A stretch of 64,000 bases of DNA, from assembly GCA_944323045.1 (NCBI GenBank), contig CALUQX010000006.1, positions 1-64,000 of the forward strand, written 5' to 3'. The translations under genes and the position numbers were made by a program. The DNA comes from Candidatus Gastranaerophilales bacterium. Lineage in GTDB: Bacteria > Cyanobacteriota > Vampirovibrionia > Gastranaerophilales > Gastranaerophilaceae. Below, in pieces: positions 27,357 to 36,552 of the stretch. The notes under the pieces were generated by a model. It was not told where the DNA came from, did no database searches, and worked only from the letters and a program-made list of their open reading frames with translations. Numbering within the stretch: position 1 is the stretch's first letter; every line of letters starts with the position of its first letter.

Positions 27357-27965
27357 ATGAACAAAAACTTAATAGAATTACTTTCAGAAGAAAAAATTAT
27401 GCCTGTGTTAAGAGGCAAAGATGCAAAGAATATCCGCGATAAAGCCATGGCATTGATTGACGGCGGAATTAAGATTCTTGAGATAAATATTGAAAATACG
27501 GATATGTTTCATGTAATAAAAGAGATTTCTCAGCATGCAAATGTGTGTGCAGGCGGTATAATTACGTCGCTGCAGGCAAAAACAGCTATTGAATACGGTG
27601 CGCAGATTCTGTCTTCACCTATATTTCAGATGAATATTGTAAAAATTTCAAAAGACAGATTAGTGCCGTATATTGCCGGAACTTCAACAGCAAATGAGGC
27701 TTACAGCGCATGGAAGGCTCGCATTCCGCTTATTAAAATCTACCCGATTACGGCAATGGGCGGGGCATTATATATTGAAGACCTTTTAAGACCTATGCCA
27801 TTTTTAAAAGTAATGCCGACAGGTAATGTGAAACTTTCTGAGGTTAAAGATTATATAAATGCAGGTGCGCACTCTGTTGGAGTAGGCAGAGATTTCTATG
27901 AGGGGTATTCGCTTTCTGAAATAACTTCAAGAGCGCGAAAAATTGTTTCGGAATTAAAAGGATAG
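27357..27965 (+). CDS. KDPG/KHG aldolase family protein
   Basis: 202 residues. The Schiff-base lysine is in LIKIYPITAMGG (Lys127) and the proton-handling Glu in ILEINIENT (Glu42). The usual Arg of the EVTLRT motif is replaced (INIENT), so substrate range may differ from Entner-Doudoroff KDPG. Expected reaction: cleavage of 2-keto-3-deoxy-6-phosphogluconate or 4-hydroxy-2-oxoglutarate to pyruvate/glyoxylate products. A sugar kinase of KDG type follows 3 bases later, which supports a keto-deoxy-sugar pathway. Confidence 0.85.
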   Translation: MNKNLIELLSEEKIMPVLRGKDAKNIRDKAMALIDGGIKILEINIENTDMFHVIKEISQHANVCAGGIITSLQAKTAIEYGAQILSSPIFQMNIVKISKDRLVPYIAGTSTANEAYSAWKARIPLIKIYPITAMGGALYIEDLLRPMPFLKVMPTGNVKLSEVKDYINAGAHSVGVGRDFYEGYSLSEITSRARKIVSELKG

Positions 27966-27968
27966 TGT

Positions 27969-28916
27969 ATGGAACAGAAACTGGATATTATTACTATCGG
28001 CGAAAGTTTAGTCGAATTTTCTACGGATTTGAAATTAAGCTGTGCTGAATGCCTATACAAATATTACGGCGGTGATGCGCTGGCGGCGGCAATTGCGGCA
28101 CTCAGAGCCGGCTCACGGGTAGGATTTATCACTAAAGTCGGAGATGACGCATTTAAGGAATATCTTCTGGATAGCTGGAATGCTGAAGGACTTGATATTT
28201 CTCAGGTAAAACTTACTCAAGAACGTAATGGCGTCTATTTTATCGCACGTCCGGCGGCTAATGAAAAAGAATTTGCTTATTACAGAAAAAAAATAGCGCC
28301 GTCAAAACTTTCAATTGATGATATTTCAGAAGACTATATAAAATCATCTAAACTTGTGTATGCCTCAGGACTCACCCAGACACTTTCTATGTCTGCCGGC
28401 GAAGCTGTTGGAAAAGCTTTTAAAATTGCACGTGATAATGGTGTGCTTACGGCTTATGATCCTAATTATTCTGTACAGAACACTTCTGCCGATGAGGCAA
28501 AGGAATATTTTAACAGTGTAATTGATGATGTTGATATTTTATTTATGAGTTCAAAATATGATACAATAAATATTCTGGAACTCGATTCTGTTGAAAATAT
28601 CATAAAAAAACTGTGGGATATGGGGGTTGGCACTGTTGTAATTAAATCAAGTGAAAAACACGGATATTTCACAGGTGCAAACGGCAATATTGTATTTACA
28701 GAATTTTTTGCAAAGCATGTTGTAGATACGACATGTTCCGGTGATGCATTCAACGGCGGTTTTATGCATGCTATAACACATGGCTATTCTCCTGCAGAGT
28801 CAACCAGAATAGGCTCTATTGTAGCAGGTCTTCAAGCAGGAAGAATTGGTGCTATAAAACCTATCCCTTATGCTGATGAAATATTTAAACTCTATAATGG
28901 AGGCTGTTGTGACTAA
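27969..28916 (+). CDS. PfkB-family kinase, probable 2-keto-3-deoxygluconate kinase
   Basis: 315 residues of the ribokinase (PfkB) family: IGESLVEF start, YYGGDALAAAIAALRAGSRVGFITKVGDDAF, and DTTCSGDAFNGGFMHAI with the catalytic Asp and anion hole. It is adjacent to the KDPG aldolase, giving the kinase/aldolase pair of the lower keto-deoxygluconate route (phosphorylation then cleavage). Substrate is inferred from this context. AAAGGA precedes the ATG. The stop overlaps the next gene by 8 bases. Confidence 0.88.
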   Translation: MEQKLDIITIGESLVEFSTDLKLSCAECLYKYYGGDALAAAIAALRAGSRVGFITKVGDDAFKEYLLDSWNAEGLDISQVKLTQERNGVYFIARPAANEKEFAYYRKKIAPSKLSIDDISEDYIKSSKLVYASGLTQTLSMSAGEAVGKAFKIARDNGVLTAYDPNYSVQNTSADEAKEYFNSVIDDVDILFMSSKYDTINILELDSVENIIKKLWDMGVGTVVIKSSEKHGYFTGANGNIVFTEFFAKHVVDTTCSGDAFNGGFMHAITHGYSPAESTRIGSIVAGLQAGRIGAIKPIPYADEIFKLYNGGCCD

Positions 28917-29928
28917 AAAAGTCATTATCTCCGGATATTACGGATTTAATAACTTTGGCGATGAAGAAATTTTATCCATTCTTGTCTGCAAACTCAAAGA
29001 ATGGGGGGCTGATATCACTGTATTTTCTTCCAATCCGGACTGGAGCAGTAACGTTCATTCTGTAAATACCATAAATAGTTTTTGCCTGCCTTCAATTATT
29101 AAAGAAATTAAAAATTCCGATATTCTTATATCTGGCGGCGGCAGTCTATTACAGGATGTGACAAGTCTAAAGAGCCTTATTTATTATACTTTGATTATAT
29201 TTCTGGCATTGTTTTTTAGGAAAAAAGTGATAATCTTCGCTCAAGGTATTGGTCCTATTAACAACCCTGTTGCCAGATTTTTAGTTTTAAATATTCTAAA
29301 ATTCTGTACTTATATTACTGTTAGAGACGAAAAAAGTTATAATTTGTTAAAAAGATACGGTGTTGACTCAAAAATTGTGCCGGATCCTGTGTACTCGCTT
29401 AAAACTGCGGTTACTGAGCATTCAGGCGTAGGAATTCAGCTTCGTAGATTTAAGTCTATGAATGAGGATTTTTTATCTGCGCTTGCAAAGAAAGTTGCAG
29501 AAACTTTTAACGGAAAATCAATAAAAATTATTTCTTTGCAGGATGCTTTAGATTTTGAGGTTTGCAAGACTTTTGAAAGTAAGTTAAAAGAATTTTCACC
29601 GGATATTGATACTGAATTAGTGACAAATACTTCATTAAACGATATTATTAACCGTTTATCCTCACTGGAATATCTTATTGCTATGCGTTTTCATGCGCTG
29701 TTGATAGGTATTAAATCGGGTGTAAAATCACTTGGTATCAATTATGATATTAAAGTCGAACAGCTTGCTGCAGATGTTTCTGTTCCGTTGATTTCGCTTA
29801 CTGATTTTTCTGATTTTGATGATAAATTTGACGCCCTGCTTGCAGAAGACACTGCTAATTTACATAAATTTGCAGAATCTAGACAATTCGATTGGGCTAG
29901 TTTTAAACAATATTTTGAAGAGAATTAA
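28909..29928 (+). CDS. Polysaccharide pyruvyl transferase (CsaB-like)
   Basis: About 339 residues from GTG 28909, chosen because GGAGG (28899-28903) is 5 bases upstream; an in-frame ATG at 28897 is the alternative. GYYGFNNFGDEEIL and ISGGGSLLQDVTS at the N-terminus, AQGIGPI in the middle, and AMRFHALLIGIKSGV near the C-terminus are diagnostic of PF04230. CsaB adds ketal pyruvate to cell-wall polysaccharides, the anchor for S-layer (SLH) proteins. Overlaps the sugar kinase gene, so it forms one operon with the two upstream genes. Confidence 0.9.
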   Translation: MTKKVIISGYYGFNNFGDEEILSILVCKLKEWGADITVFSSNPDWSSNVHSVNTINSFCLPSIIKEIKNSDILISGGGSLLQDVTSLKSLIYYTLIIFLALFFRKKVIIFAQGIGPINNPVARFLVLNILKFCTYITVRDEKSYNLLKRYGVDSKIVPDPVYSLKTAVTEHSGVGIQLRRFKSMNEDFLSALAKKVAETFNGKSIKIISLQDALDFEVCKTFESKLKEFSPDIDTELVTNTSLNDIINRLSSLEYLIAMRFHALLIGIKSGVKSLGINYDIKVEQLAADVSVPLISLTDFSDFDDKFDALLAEDTANLHKFAESRQFDWASFKQYFEEN

Positions 29929-29936
29929 GTATTAAA

Positions 29937-29965
29937 AAAGAGACTTAAATATTATAAGTCTCTTT
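29937..29965. terminator. Bidirectional terminator hairpin
   Basis: AAAGAGACTTA and TAAGTCTCTTT form a perfect 11-bp stem, flanked by A-rich and T-rich runs. It ends the 27-30 kb operon on the plus strand and could also end the tRNA transcript on the minus strand. Confidence 0.85.
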
Positions 29966-29969
29966 AAAA

Positions 29970-30056
29970 TGCCCTGGGCCAGACTTGAACTGGCACTGAG
30001 TGATTAACCCAATTGGATTTTAAGTCCAACGCGTCTACCGATTCCGCCACCAGGGC
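29970..30056 (-). tRNA. tRNA-Leu (anticodon UAA)
   Basis: Long-variable-arm tRNA of about 87 bases. Acceptor stem GCCCTGG / CCAGGGC, D-arm with GGTAGACGC, anticodon loop CTTAAAA giving UAA, variable arm, T-loop GTTCAAGTC. The discriminator is A, and CCA is not encoded. The variable arm and position fit tRNA-Leu. Confidence 0.96.
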
Positions 30057-30107
30057 AAATATTCACTTTTCAATTTGACTACGTTTATTATTGTAGTCAA
30101 AACAATC

Positions 30108-31322
30108 TTAATTGTCAATATTATTTAATAATATATGGTAGTTTTTCAAATCAAATAATTTGTCTTTAATGCGGTCAATTATATTCTCAATCCGGGAAAT
30201 AATTTCTTTGGGATTTTTAAGTCCGGTACGACCGAATAAAGCCGGATATTTAATATTATCCAAAAAATAATCTTTAAATTCACATATCGCGGCAAAATCA
30301 TCATTATCCATATATTTGGCATGATCGGCAAAATATATAAACATCTCACCGAGAATCATTTTAGCTTTGGATATATTTCTACGGCAGACAGCTTTATAAA
30401 AGCTGTTGAACATAGAATATATTCTGTCATAAATTTCAAACAGGTGTTCTTTTTTCTTTGGCAGATATTCTCTGAAATACTTTACTGTTTGTTTATAACC
30501 CAGCTCCATGAGATGTTCACGCTTATCTTTTGGCTGGTTAAAGTCAAGAATAACCATATCACCGGTATTTATCACTATAAAATCGTATTTGTCGTTATCC
30601 AGATATCTATCTAAAACAAAATTAGTTGCAATGGAAGTTATACAGCTATATACAGTGTTTGCGTAATTAATTGCATTCATCTCGTTGCCGCTGCAATCAC
30701 CCTCTAGTCTAATTTCAAGCAGGCGCCCCTTTTGATTGTTTAGTGTATCGGTAAGCTGCCACATAGGCCATGATTTTTGCAAATCACCGTCTACAAGCAC
30801 AATATCATCATATTCTAACGGCTTCATCAGCCCCGGCATACTGGAGGATATTCTGACTGAATATGCAATTTCAGCCTCAGGTGTCTTTTCTTTAGAAAAC
30901 TCTTTACACTTGAAATTTGTTAAATCTGTTGTAATTATTACTAAATTCATATCTAAATCTTTGAATTTAACAGGGGGATTTTCTCCCTTTGAGTAATTAT
31001 CGCCATAGTATTTTTTTTCAATGAGTTCTCTTATCCATTCGAGAAACACTTCACCTTTGCTAATTGCAAATTTTTCACCAAACCCGAAATGAATATCACG
31101 AAAAAGCTCAAAATTGACTTTCAAAAAGGTTTCACGAAGTTCTTCAGAGGTATATCCGACAGCGAGCAGCGTCGCTACAATTGCCCCTACAGAAGAACCT
31201 GCAATTGCCTCAACTTCTATTCCCAATTCTTCAAACGCCTTTACAACTCCGACATGTGCTGTCCCGCGCATTGCGCCGCCGCCAAAAAAGCATGTATATT
31301 TTATTTTGTTATTTGACTCCAT
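30108..31322 (-). CDS. Patatin-like phospholipase
   Basis: 404 residues. The oxyanion loop GGGAMRG (residues 14-20), the nucleophile elbow GSSVG (Ser44), and the catalytic Asp in VLVDGDLQKSW are all present, so it should be an active lipid acyl hydrolase. The C-terminal 150 residues are helical and lack a recognised domain. No signal peptide. AGGTAAAAA lies before the ATG. It starts 5 bases after the polytopic membrane gene and is probably co-transcribed with it. Confidence 0.92.
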   Translation of the reverse strand: MESNNKIKYTCFFGGGAMRGTAHVGVVKAFEELGIEVEAIAGSSVGAIVATLLAVGYTSEELRETFLKVNFELFRDIHFGFGEKFAISKGEVFLEWIRELIEKKYYGDNYSKGENPPVKFKDLDMNLVIITTDLTNFKCKEFSKEKTPEAEIAYSVRISSSMPGLMKPLEYDDIVLVDGDLQKSWPMWQLTDTLNNQKGRLLEIRLEGDCSGNEMNAINYANTVYSCITSIATNFVLDRYLDNDKYDFIVINTGDMVILDFNQPKDKREHLMELGYKQTVKYFREYLPKKKEHLFEIYDRIYSMFNSFYKAVCRRNISKAKMILGEMFIYFADHAKYMDNDDFAAICEFKDYFLDNIKYPALFGRTGLKNPKEIISRIENIIDRIKDKLFDLKNYHILLNNIDN

Positions 31323-31327
31323 AATTT

Positions 31328-32839
31328 TTACCTTGTAAATTTTATGTCTGTATCAAACAAAGTATCTTTGTAATAACTGCGTTCAAGCGATGGCAGTTTA
31401 TAATTTCCTGTGTATTGGTTGGATTTTATAAATACCCCGAAGGCATTGCCGTTGAAAATCATGCGCCAGTCTTTTTCTTTCAGCATTTGTTTATATACCG
31501 GTAAATTGCTTTGTATAATTATAATATCCGGCGGATACTGCTTTAAAACATCATCCCAGCCAGCTTTTGATGCGTAAAATTTATCGTTCAGCACCACAAG
31601 ATTGTCAGGATAAACTTCCTCATATCTGCCATCCATAAAAATTTTGCAATTTGGGTATAATTTATAAGATGTGTAACTGCCAAGCCCGAAATCCACCAGA
31701 ATATTGCCCTTTAAGTTATTTATTCTTATAAATTCAATTTCAGTCACCGGATATATAGAAAAGTTAAGCGGTGCTTCAAACTCTTTACTCAGTATTGTAA
31801 AAAGAGAAACAAAAATTAAAAGTATATAAATAAATTTTTGATTGACCTTTTGGAATATCGGAACTATATCGTCATAACAATAGCAGGCGACAGAAATGGC
31901 AAAGAATGGCAGCATTTTTACATGCTCAATTGCCAGTGAAAGAGTTGCAATAAGTACAATCCATTTTACCTTATCAGCTTTCATATACAAATCCGCAAGC
32001 TTTGAATTCTTTAAACATTTAAGGAAGTTATATAGTTCTATAAATATGACACCAAACATAAATGTTTTAAAAGTCATTTGATACTTGCTGTGTAATTGTG
32101 AAAATAATCCCTGCCATTCGCCTATTGTAGGTCGCTGCATTGTTGTGGCATGCAGCAAAAATTTAACATATTCAGCCCCCCACGGATTAATGACCAGTGC
32201 AAGCGTGGACACAACCAGAGTAATTAAATAAGGCATGTATTCTCTTGCGGGCTTTCTGTTTAAAATCTCACCTGCAAAATACATTGCAATTAGTCCAAGT
32301 CCGGCGACAACACCGCCATGGACATTGTTCCAGAATATTGTCAAAAATGGCAGCAGTATTAACAATTTGTTGTTTGCGCCATGTCGTACTTTTTCCAGTA
32401 TGTATATAAATACTGCAAAAAGCAGGAAACTGAACATATGGCAGCGAATTGGATGATTTAAAGTATCAAGTGCTGCCAGAACGCAAAAAGCATAAAAAAT
32501 TATATTATAAGGCTCTAATTTTGACCTTAGTTTTACGACCTTTAAAGCCACAAAAAATATTAAGAACAGCAGGATATCCTGTAAAAGCATCAGCCCGTTT
32601 GCGCCAAAATATTTTAACACAAGATAAAAGATGACACCTGAGCCCCATTCGTGGTCATACCATGTATGTACCGGTGTGTAAGATAGAAAATCCTGTGTTA
32701 GAACATGCCCGCCGTCAACGACTCCCATGCCTGCGATTAATCTTGCCCACAGGTCAAAGTCCAGATATGGCGCGGTTAAAGTAAATGCCGCGATAAGCAT
32801 GAACAATGTTAAATAAAATATAATAATCTTTTTCCCCAT
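31328..32839 (-). CDS. Polytopic membrane protein, GT-C glycosyltransferase-like
   Basis: About 503 residues from ATG 32839 (MGKKIIIFYL); the longer frame would begin inside the terminator of the upstream gene. Eleven or so transmembrane helices, with acidic first-loop motif YLDFDLWARLIAGMGVVDGG and YDHEWGSGVIFY, typical of GT-C or oligosaccharyl-transferase-like proteins that use lipid-linked sugars. The C-terminal 130 residues form a soluble domain (KGNILVDFGLGSYTSYKLYP, FMDGRYEEVYP). Substrate unknown. Confidence 0.8.
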   Translation of the reverse strand: MGKKIIIFYLTLFMLIAAFTLTAPYLDFDLWARLIAGMGVVDGGHVLTQDFLSYTPVHTWYDHEWGSGVIFYLVLKYFGANGLMLLQDILLFLIFFVALKVVKLRSKLEPYNIIFYAFCVLAALDTLNHPIRCHMFSFLLFAVFIYILEKVRHGANNKLLILLPFLTIFWNNVHGGVVAGLGLIAMYFAGEILNRKPAREYMPYLITLVVSTLALVINPWGAEYVKFLLHATTMQRPTIGEWQGLFSQLHSKYQMTFKTFMFGVIFIELYNFLKCLKNSKLADLYMKADKVKWIVLIATLSLAIEHVKMLPFFAISVACYCYDDIVPIFQKVNQKFIYILLIFVSLFTILSKEFEAPLNFSIYPVTEIEFIRINNLKGNILVDFGLGSYTSYKLYPNCKIFMDGRYEEVYPDNLVVLNDKFYASKAGWDDVLKQYPPDIIIIQSNLPVYKQMLKEKDWRMIFNGNAFGVFIKSNQYTGNYKLPSLERSYYKDTLFDTDIKFTR

Positions 32840-32854
32840 AGAATAATTATTGCA

Positions 32855-32881
32855 CAAAAAAAGCCGGAAATTAACCGGCTT
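32855..32881 (-). terminator. Rho-independent terminator
   Basis: AAGCCGG and CCGGCTT form a GC-rich 7-bp stem followed on the minus strand by T7. It ends the small gene at 32909-33193 and separates it from the membrane-protein gene. Confidence 0.88.
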
Positions 32882-32908
32882 CAAAGAAAAATATTATAGG
32901 ATAAAAAA

Positions 32909-33193
32909 TTAAGCTGCAACAGAGCCTTTAATTTCTCTGATAAGATATTCTGCAACCCATTCAAAATCTTTGTTCATCTGTGCTGCTTTTTCAAGATATT
33001 TAACAGAAGCATCACCGATTCTGATTAAAGTCATGGCAACAACTCCGCGTTTTACCCCTCTTACAACCTGCAATTTGTTAACAAGTTCCGGTAAAACAGA
33101 AGTACCGATATTTACTAATTCATTTTCCAACTCATTTTTTGTAGAATTGTCTGCGTTTTCCAATTTTGAAAGAATGTCGTTTACTGATTCCAT
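32909..33193 (-). CDS. Small HEAT-like helical repeat protein
   Basis: 94 residues from ATG 33193, chosen over the longer frame because GGAGAT precedes it. Two or three amphipathic helices in HEAT-like order (NELENELVNIGTSVLPELVNKL; RGVVAMTLIRIGDASVKYLEKA). No catalytic motif. It has its own terminator and is probably monocistronic. Function unknown; HEAT-like modules usually mediate protein binding. Confidence 0.75.
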   Translation of the reverse strand: MESVNDILSKLENADNSTKNELENELVNIGTSVLPELVNKLQVVRGVKRGVVAMTLIRIGDASVKYLEKAAQMNKDFEWVAEYLIREIKGSVAA

Positions 33194-33412
33194 GATTATC
33201 TCCATATAATTATTCTTAACTATGTTATTATTATAAGTCAAAATTTAGCCGTACCCGATTTTCCTTACATAATCTTTATATCTTTATAAAGATACAGAGT
33301 AGATGCTCAAAAAGTAGAGTACAAGTGGCTGAATATATTAAGGATACAGAACTGCATCTCATGAGTATGAGAAAGCAAAAGACGCTTAGATTCACTGTTA
33401 ACAGTTCACTGA

Positions 33413-35419
33413 TTATGAATATAATTTAAAGTTTCTTTCGATGTTTTTGTCTAAGGCTGATTTAATGGAATCATATTCTGTTTGCAGTGCTGTGTGTTCA
33501 GTATCGATATTTTTCAATTCCATATCATAAGCTTTATCTTTATTTTCAATCTTATTCATTGCTTTTTGATATTCAGCTTCTGCAATTGTTACGGCAACAT
33601 CATTTGTCTGCTCTGTAATATCACTACAGCTTGTGAATGTAATAGAATTCCATGTCTGGTTGTCATCAACCTGTTCCATTACAATAAGTCCGCTTTCTAA
33701 AGCATAGCGCATCCATTCAGCACTTGAGGCTAGTCCGTTTTCAAGTACCTTATAACCATCCAGCATACGGTTGAATAAATTTGTATACCATTTTGCTTCA
33801 GCATCACCGTTGCTGTCATAATCGCCGTCTTTTATGTATGCATATTTAGGCTCACCATATATTGCCAGAACTTCTTCTACAGCAAGTACATCGGCTACAG
33901 GGCTGTAATCTGTGGTTGTAGCTTTGCCTGAATCTGCAACCCATTTATAATCCGCAAGATTTTGATATTCGTCAAATGTCACTGTAGCTCCGGGACCGAA
34001 TATAAACTCTGCAAGTTCTTGTGATGCAGCTACATATGCATCATATTTAGCACTATAGTTTGCATTTGCTGCTGCAGTATCATTGAATTGACTGGCGTCA
34101 AACCCGTTTACATAAGCATCATTGAAGTATGTTACCAGTGATTGTAAGTTTGCAAAATAAACCATATAACGGTAATCACCCAGCAATGTTTCAGTATAGC
34201 TTACTTCACTTTTAGTTTTATCCCAGGTGAAGCTAATTGCAAATTTATCAGCTTCAGCACCATCTTCATATAATGTAAGTGTTGAACCATTCCATGCATA
34301 TTCTGTTTGTCCATCTTCATCTGCAGCATCGGCAACAACAAGTTCGCCTGTTTCATCGTCATATTCTAATAATTCATATGTCAAGTTTGTCGCAGTTGCA
34401 CCTTTGGTGACGCGTACAACATAGTCATTATCAAGTGTAAATTGTGCAACTTCTTTACCATCAATTGTGTCATATTCTACATTTGTTTTAAAGCTTTTGG
34501 TTGTATCGTTAGTATACTTGCATTCATCTAACAATTCCAGCATGTAATCAGCCAGATTCATTCTCTGATCAACGCCGTTTTCATCTGTGTAGACATAATT
34601 AAGTTCTTTGCTGAATTTGCCGTCAGCTTCCATTTGTTTGATTACATTTTCAAATGCATAGAAGTAATTAATCGCATTACTATCGTGGCTGCCGCCTTGA
34701 ACGTATTTTACTATGTCCCCGTAAGTTTTCTCACCAACGCCGTTAACATTTACTTTAACACCATTAGCATAGTCTTTCATTACGTTTTCAATAACAGCAA
34801 AATATGCTTCTTTTGCATCTAAATATTTGGTTTCAAGTTTTAAATAATCATTGAATGCAGTAGATTGCATAGCATTAGCATAACCTACGTGGGTTCCGCC
34901 ATCTTCAACATCACCATTATATATTGTTTCAATCTGTTCAGCATTATATTTAGAATAATAAGTCGTTGTAGTGCCGTCAATATTTGTTTCCGTGCCCAAT
35001 TGAACCTTACCGTTAACTTCATGTTTGGCAAGTTCTTCAAAGTATGTTGTTCTGTTTTCAAGTCCGTATGATTTGAGGAATGTTTCCAGATCGCCGTCAG
35101 CCTGCTCAAATATCTTTCCGTCTCTTTCAGAGACTAATATTTGACCGGCAGCATTAGAAACACCATACTGGTTGTTGTATTCGTTGTACGCAGTCATTGA
35201 ATTGAATGTCAATTGCTGATATGATGCATTGTTATCCGCATCATAATTAGTAAACATATACTGCGCTTCATTAAGTGCATTAATATAATTTTCACTTACC
35301 TGTGAGCTTTCTGTAGCAAGGCGCATCTTTGAGTTGTTAATAAGCTGAGAACGCAGCTCATTATCCGACAATCTTGTCGTTATTGAGAGAAGTCTAGCTT
35401 GTGATGCTGCCATACCCAT
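33413..35419 (-). CDS. MGMAASQAR-family protein, axial/flagellin-like architecture (second copy)
   Basis: 668 residues starting MGMAASQARLLSITTRLSDNE, aligning end to end with the N-terminus of the protein at 8993; the C-terminus LKNIDTEHTALQTEYDS...DKNIERNFKLYS aligns with that protein too. The centre is Asp/Tyr/Thr-rich (many DGDYDSNGDAE-like segments) and unrelated in sequence. A sigma-28-like promoter lies 45 bases upstream. The in-frame ATG at 35431 has AAAGGA only 1 base before it; I prefer ATG 35419 because it restores the conserved start. Likely exported axial or surface protein, by inference. Confidence 0.75.
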   Translation of the reverse strand: MGMAASQARLLSITTRLSDNELRSQLINNSKMRLATESSQVSENYINALNEAQYMFTNYDADNNASYQQLTFNSMTAYNEYNNQYGVSNAAGQILVSERDGKIFEQADGDLETFLKSYGLENRTTYFEELAKHEVNGKVQLGTETNIDGTTTTYYSKYNAEQIETIYNGDVEDGGTHVGYANAMQSTAFNDYLKLETKYLDAKEAYFAVIENVMKDYANGVKVNVNGVGEKTYGDIVKYVQGGSHDSNAINYFYAFENVIKQMEADGKFSKELNYVYTDENGVDQRMNLADYMLELLDECKYTNDTTKSFKTNVEYDTIDGKEVAQFTLDNDYVVRVTKGATATNLTYELLEYDDETGELVVADAADEDGQTEYAWNGSTLTLYEDGAEADKFAISFTWDKTKSEVSYTETLLGDYRYMVYFANLQSLVTYFNDAYVNGFDASQFNDTAAANANYSAKYDAYVAASQELAEFIFGPGATVTFDEYQNLADYKWVADSGKATTTDYSPVADVLAVEEVLAIYGEPKYAYIKDGDYDSNGDAEAKWYTNLFNRMLDGYKVLENGLASSAEWMRYALESGLIVMEQVDDNQTWNSITFTSCSDITEQTNDVAVTIAEAEYQKAMNKIENKDKAYDMELKNIDTEHTALQTEYDSIKSALDKNIERNFKLYS

Positions 35420-35463
35420 AGTAAGTAACATGTCCTTTCTGATTATAGATTTTCTTACTTACG

Positions 35464-35491
35464 GTATCGGCATATTTATTACAAAACTTTA
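35464..35491 (-). promoter_or_regulatory. sigma-28 (FliA)-like promoter
   Basis: Minus strand TAAAGTTTT (from 35491) and GCCGATAC (35471-35464), 16 bases after TAAA. This is the closest of the three to the FliA consensus, and the -35 box is identical to that at 8931. Confidence 0.7.
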
Positions 35492-35519
35492 AATATACAG
35501 GGAATATGTAACAAAATAT

Positions 35520-36551
35520 TTACAATTTATTAAGTGCTTTTAACAGCCTGTCTAATTTATCTTTTCCTGTGCCAATCCCGCACAAAAGCATGGTTGAAAT
35601 ATCGTTTGTTTTTTCATCTTCAATCCTGAATTCTTCAAAAAGCTTTTCTGATAAATCAAAGCCGCTCATATCAGGCGATTTTATATTAATCTTTGTAATA
35701 TCATCGCCAAAAATCTTGCAGCCCGTATTTGAGCGCAAATATTCAAGATTATCTAGCAGTCTATTTAGAACATTTTTACCGCGTTTAGAGTTTAAAAAAT
35801 TAATATTTGCCTCGATGCTTGCAAGAAGCGGATATGAAGGCGAAGTAGTATTAATCATTTTCAGTGCATCAGTGGGATCAATTCCATTGCTGTGTAAAAG
35901 TGCCGTTGGATTCAGACCGCCTGCTGTTTTGTGCAGAGATTGAATACAAAAATCAGCAATATTTACAGCAGATTGCGGTAGTCTGTCGCTAAATGGATAC
36001 AAAGCACCGTGTGCTTCATCAACAATTAAATATGCACCAAATTTGGTACAGAGTTCTTTAATCGTCTTAATATCAGAAACCATGCCTTCATATGTTGGTG
36101 AAGTTATTATTACTGCTTTTATATCACCCTGTTTTAGATAATTTTCAATTAAATCAGGTGATGTTCTGTCAGCAATTCCCCATTCTTCTATTACAGGAAT
36201 ATCATAGAATACCGGAACAGCCCCTGCAAGTGTTACTGCATTCAGATGACATGGATGAGCATTTGAAGCAATTAAGACTTTTTCATTTCTATTTATACAT
36301 GCCAGTACAGACGCTATAACACCGCTTGTAGAGCCGTTTGTTAAGAATTTCGTATATTTAGTCCCATAAATCTTTGCCGCCTGTTTTTCTGCATTATCAA
36401 GCGCAGATACAGGATCATGAGTTTCTGTTTCAGAAATATCATACTTATAAAACTGCATAAATTTATGGAATATGAAAAATCTCTGTCCGTGTGAAGGGGT
36501 TGTAAAAAGTGTATTTCTACTTTTTTTTCTTAACAGATTGATTAAACTCAT
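35520..36551 (-). CDS. Orn/Lys/Arg decarboxylase-family PLP enzyme (short form)
   Basis: 343 residues of fold-type I. TPSHGQ, LTNGSTSGVIASVLA (phosphate cup), IVDEAHGALYPF (cofactor Asp) and SLHKTAGGL (PLP-lysine) identify the large decarboxylase family found in Gram-positives and Cyanobacteria. It stops soon after the large domain; the C-terminal domain of typical arginine/lysine decarboxylases (about 450-490 residues) is short. It could decarboxylate a basic amino acid or be repurposed. It is one base after the PilZ gene's stop, so an operon is likely. Confidence 0.85.
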   Translation of the reverse strand: MSLINLLRKKSRNTLFTTPSHGQRFFIFHKFMQFYKYDISETETHDPVSALDNAEKQAAKIYGTKYTKFLTNGSTSGVIASVLACINRNEKVLIASNAHPCHLNAVTLAGAVPVFYDIPVIEEWGIADRTSPDLIENYLKQGDIKAVIITSPTYEGMVSDIKTIKELCTKFGAYLIVDEAHGALYPFSDRLPQSAVNIADFCIQSLHKTAGGLNPTALLHSNGIDPTDALKMINTTSPSYPLLASIEANINFLNSKRGKNVLNRLLDNLEYLRSNTGCKIFGDDITKINIKSPDMSGFDLSEKLFEEFRIEDEKTNDISTMLLCGIGTGKDKLDRLLKALNKL

Positions 36552-36552
36552 A

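Noticed and set aside
28870-28908. Longer start for the pyruvyl transferase
   Set aside because: It would overlap the kinase gene by 47 bases without a ribosome site; GTG 28909 has GGAGG 5 bases upstream.
32840-32884. Longer N-terminus of the GT-C-like membrane protein
   Set aside because: The extension would be encoded within the terminator hairpin of the previous gene.
33242-33412. Possible small gene between the HEAT-like and MGMAASQAR genes
   Set aside because: Only short frames without ribosome sites; contains a repeat core and a short AT palindrome.
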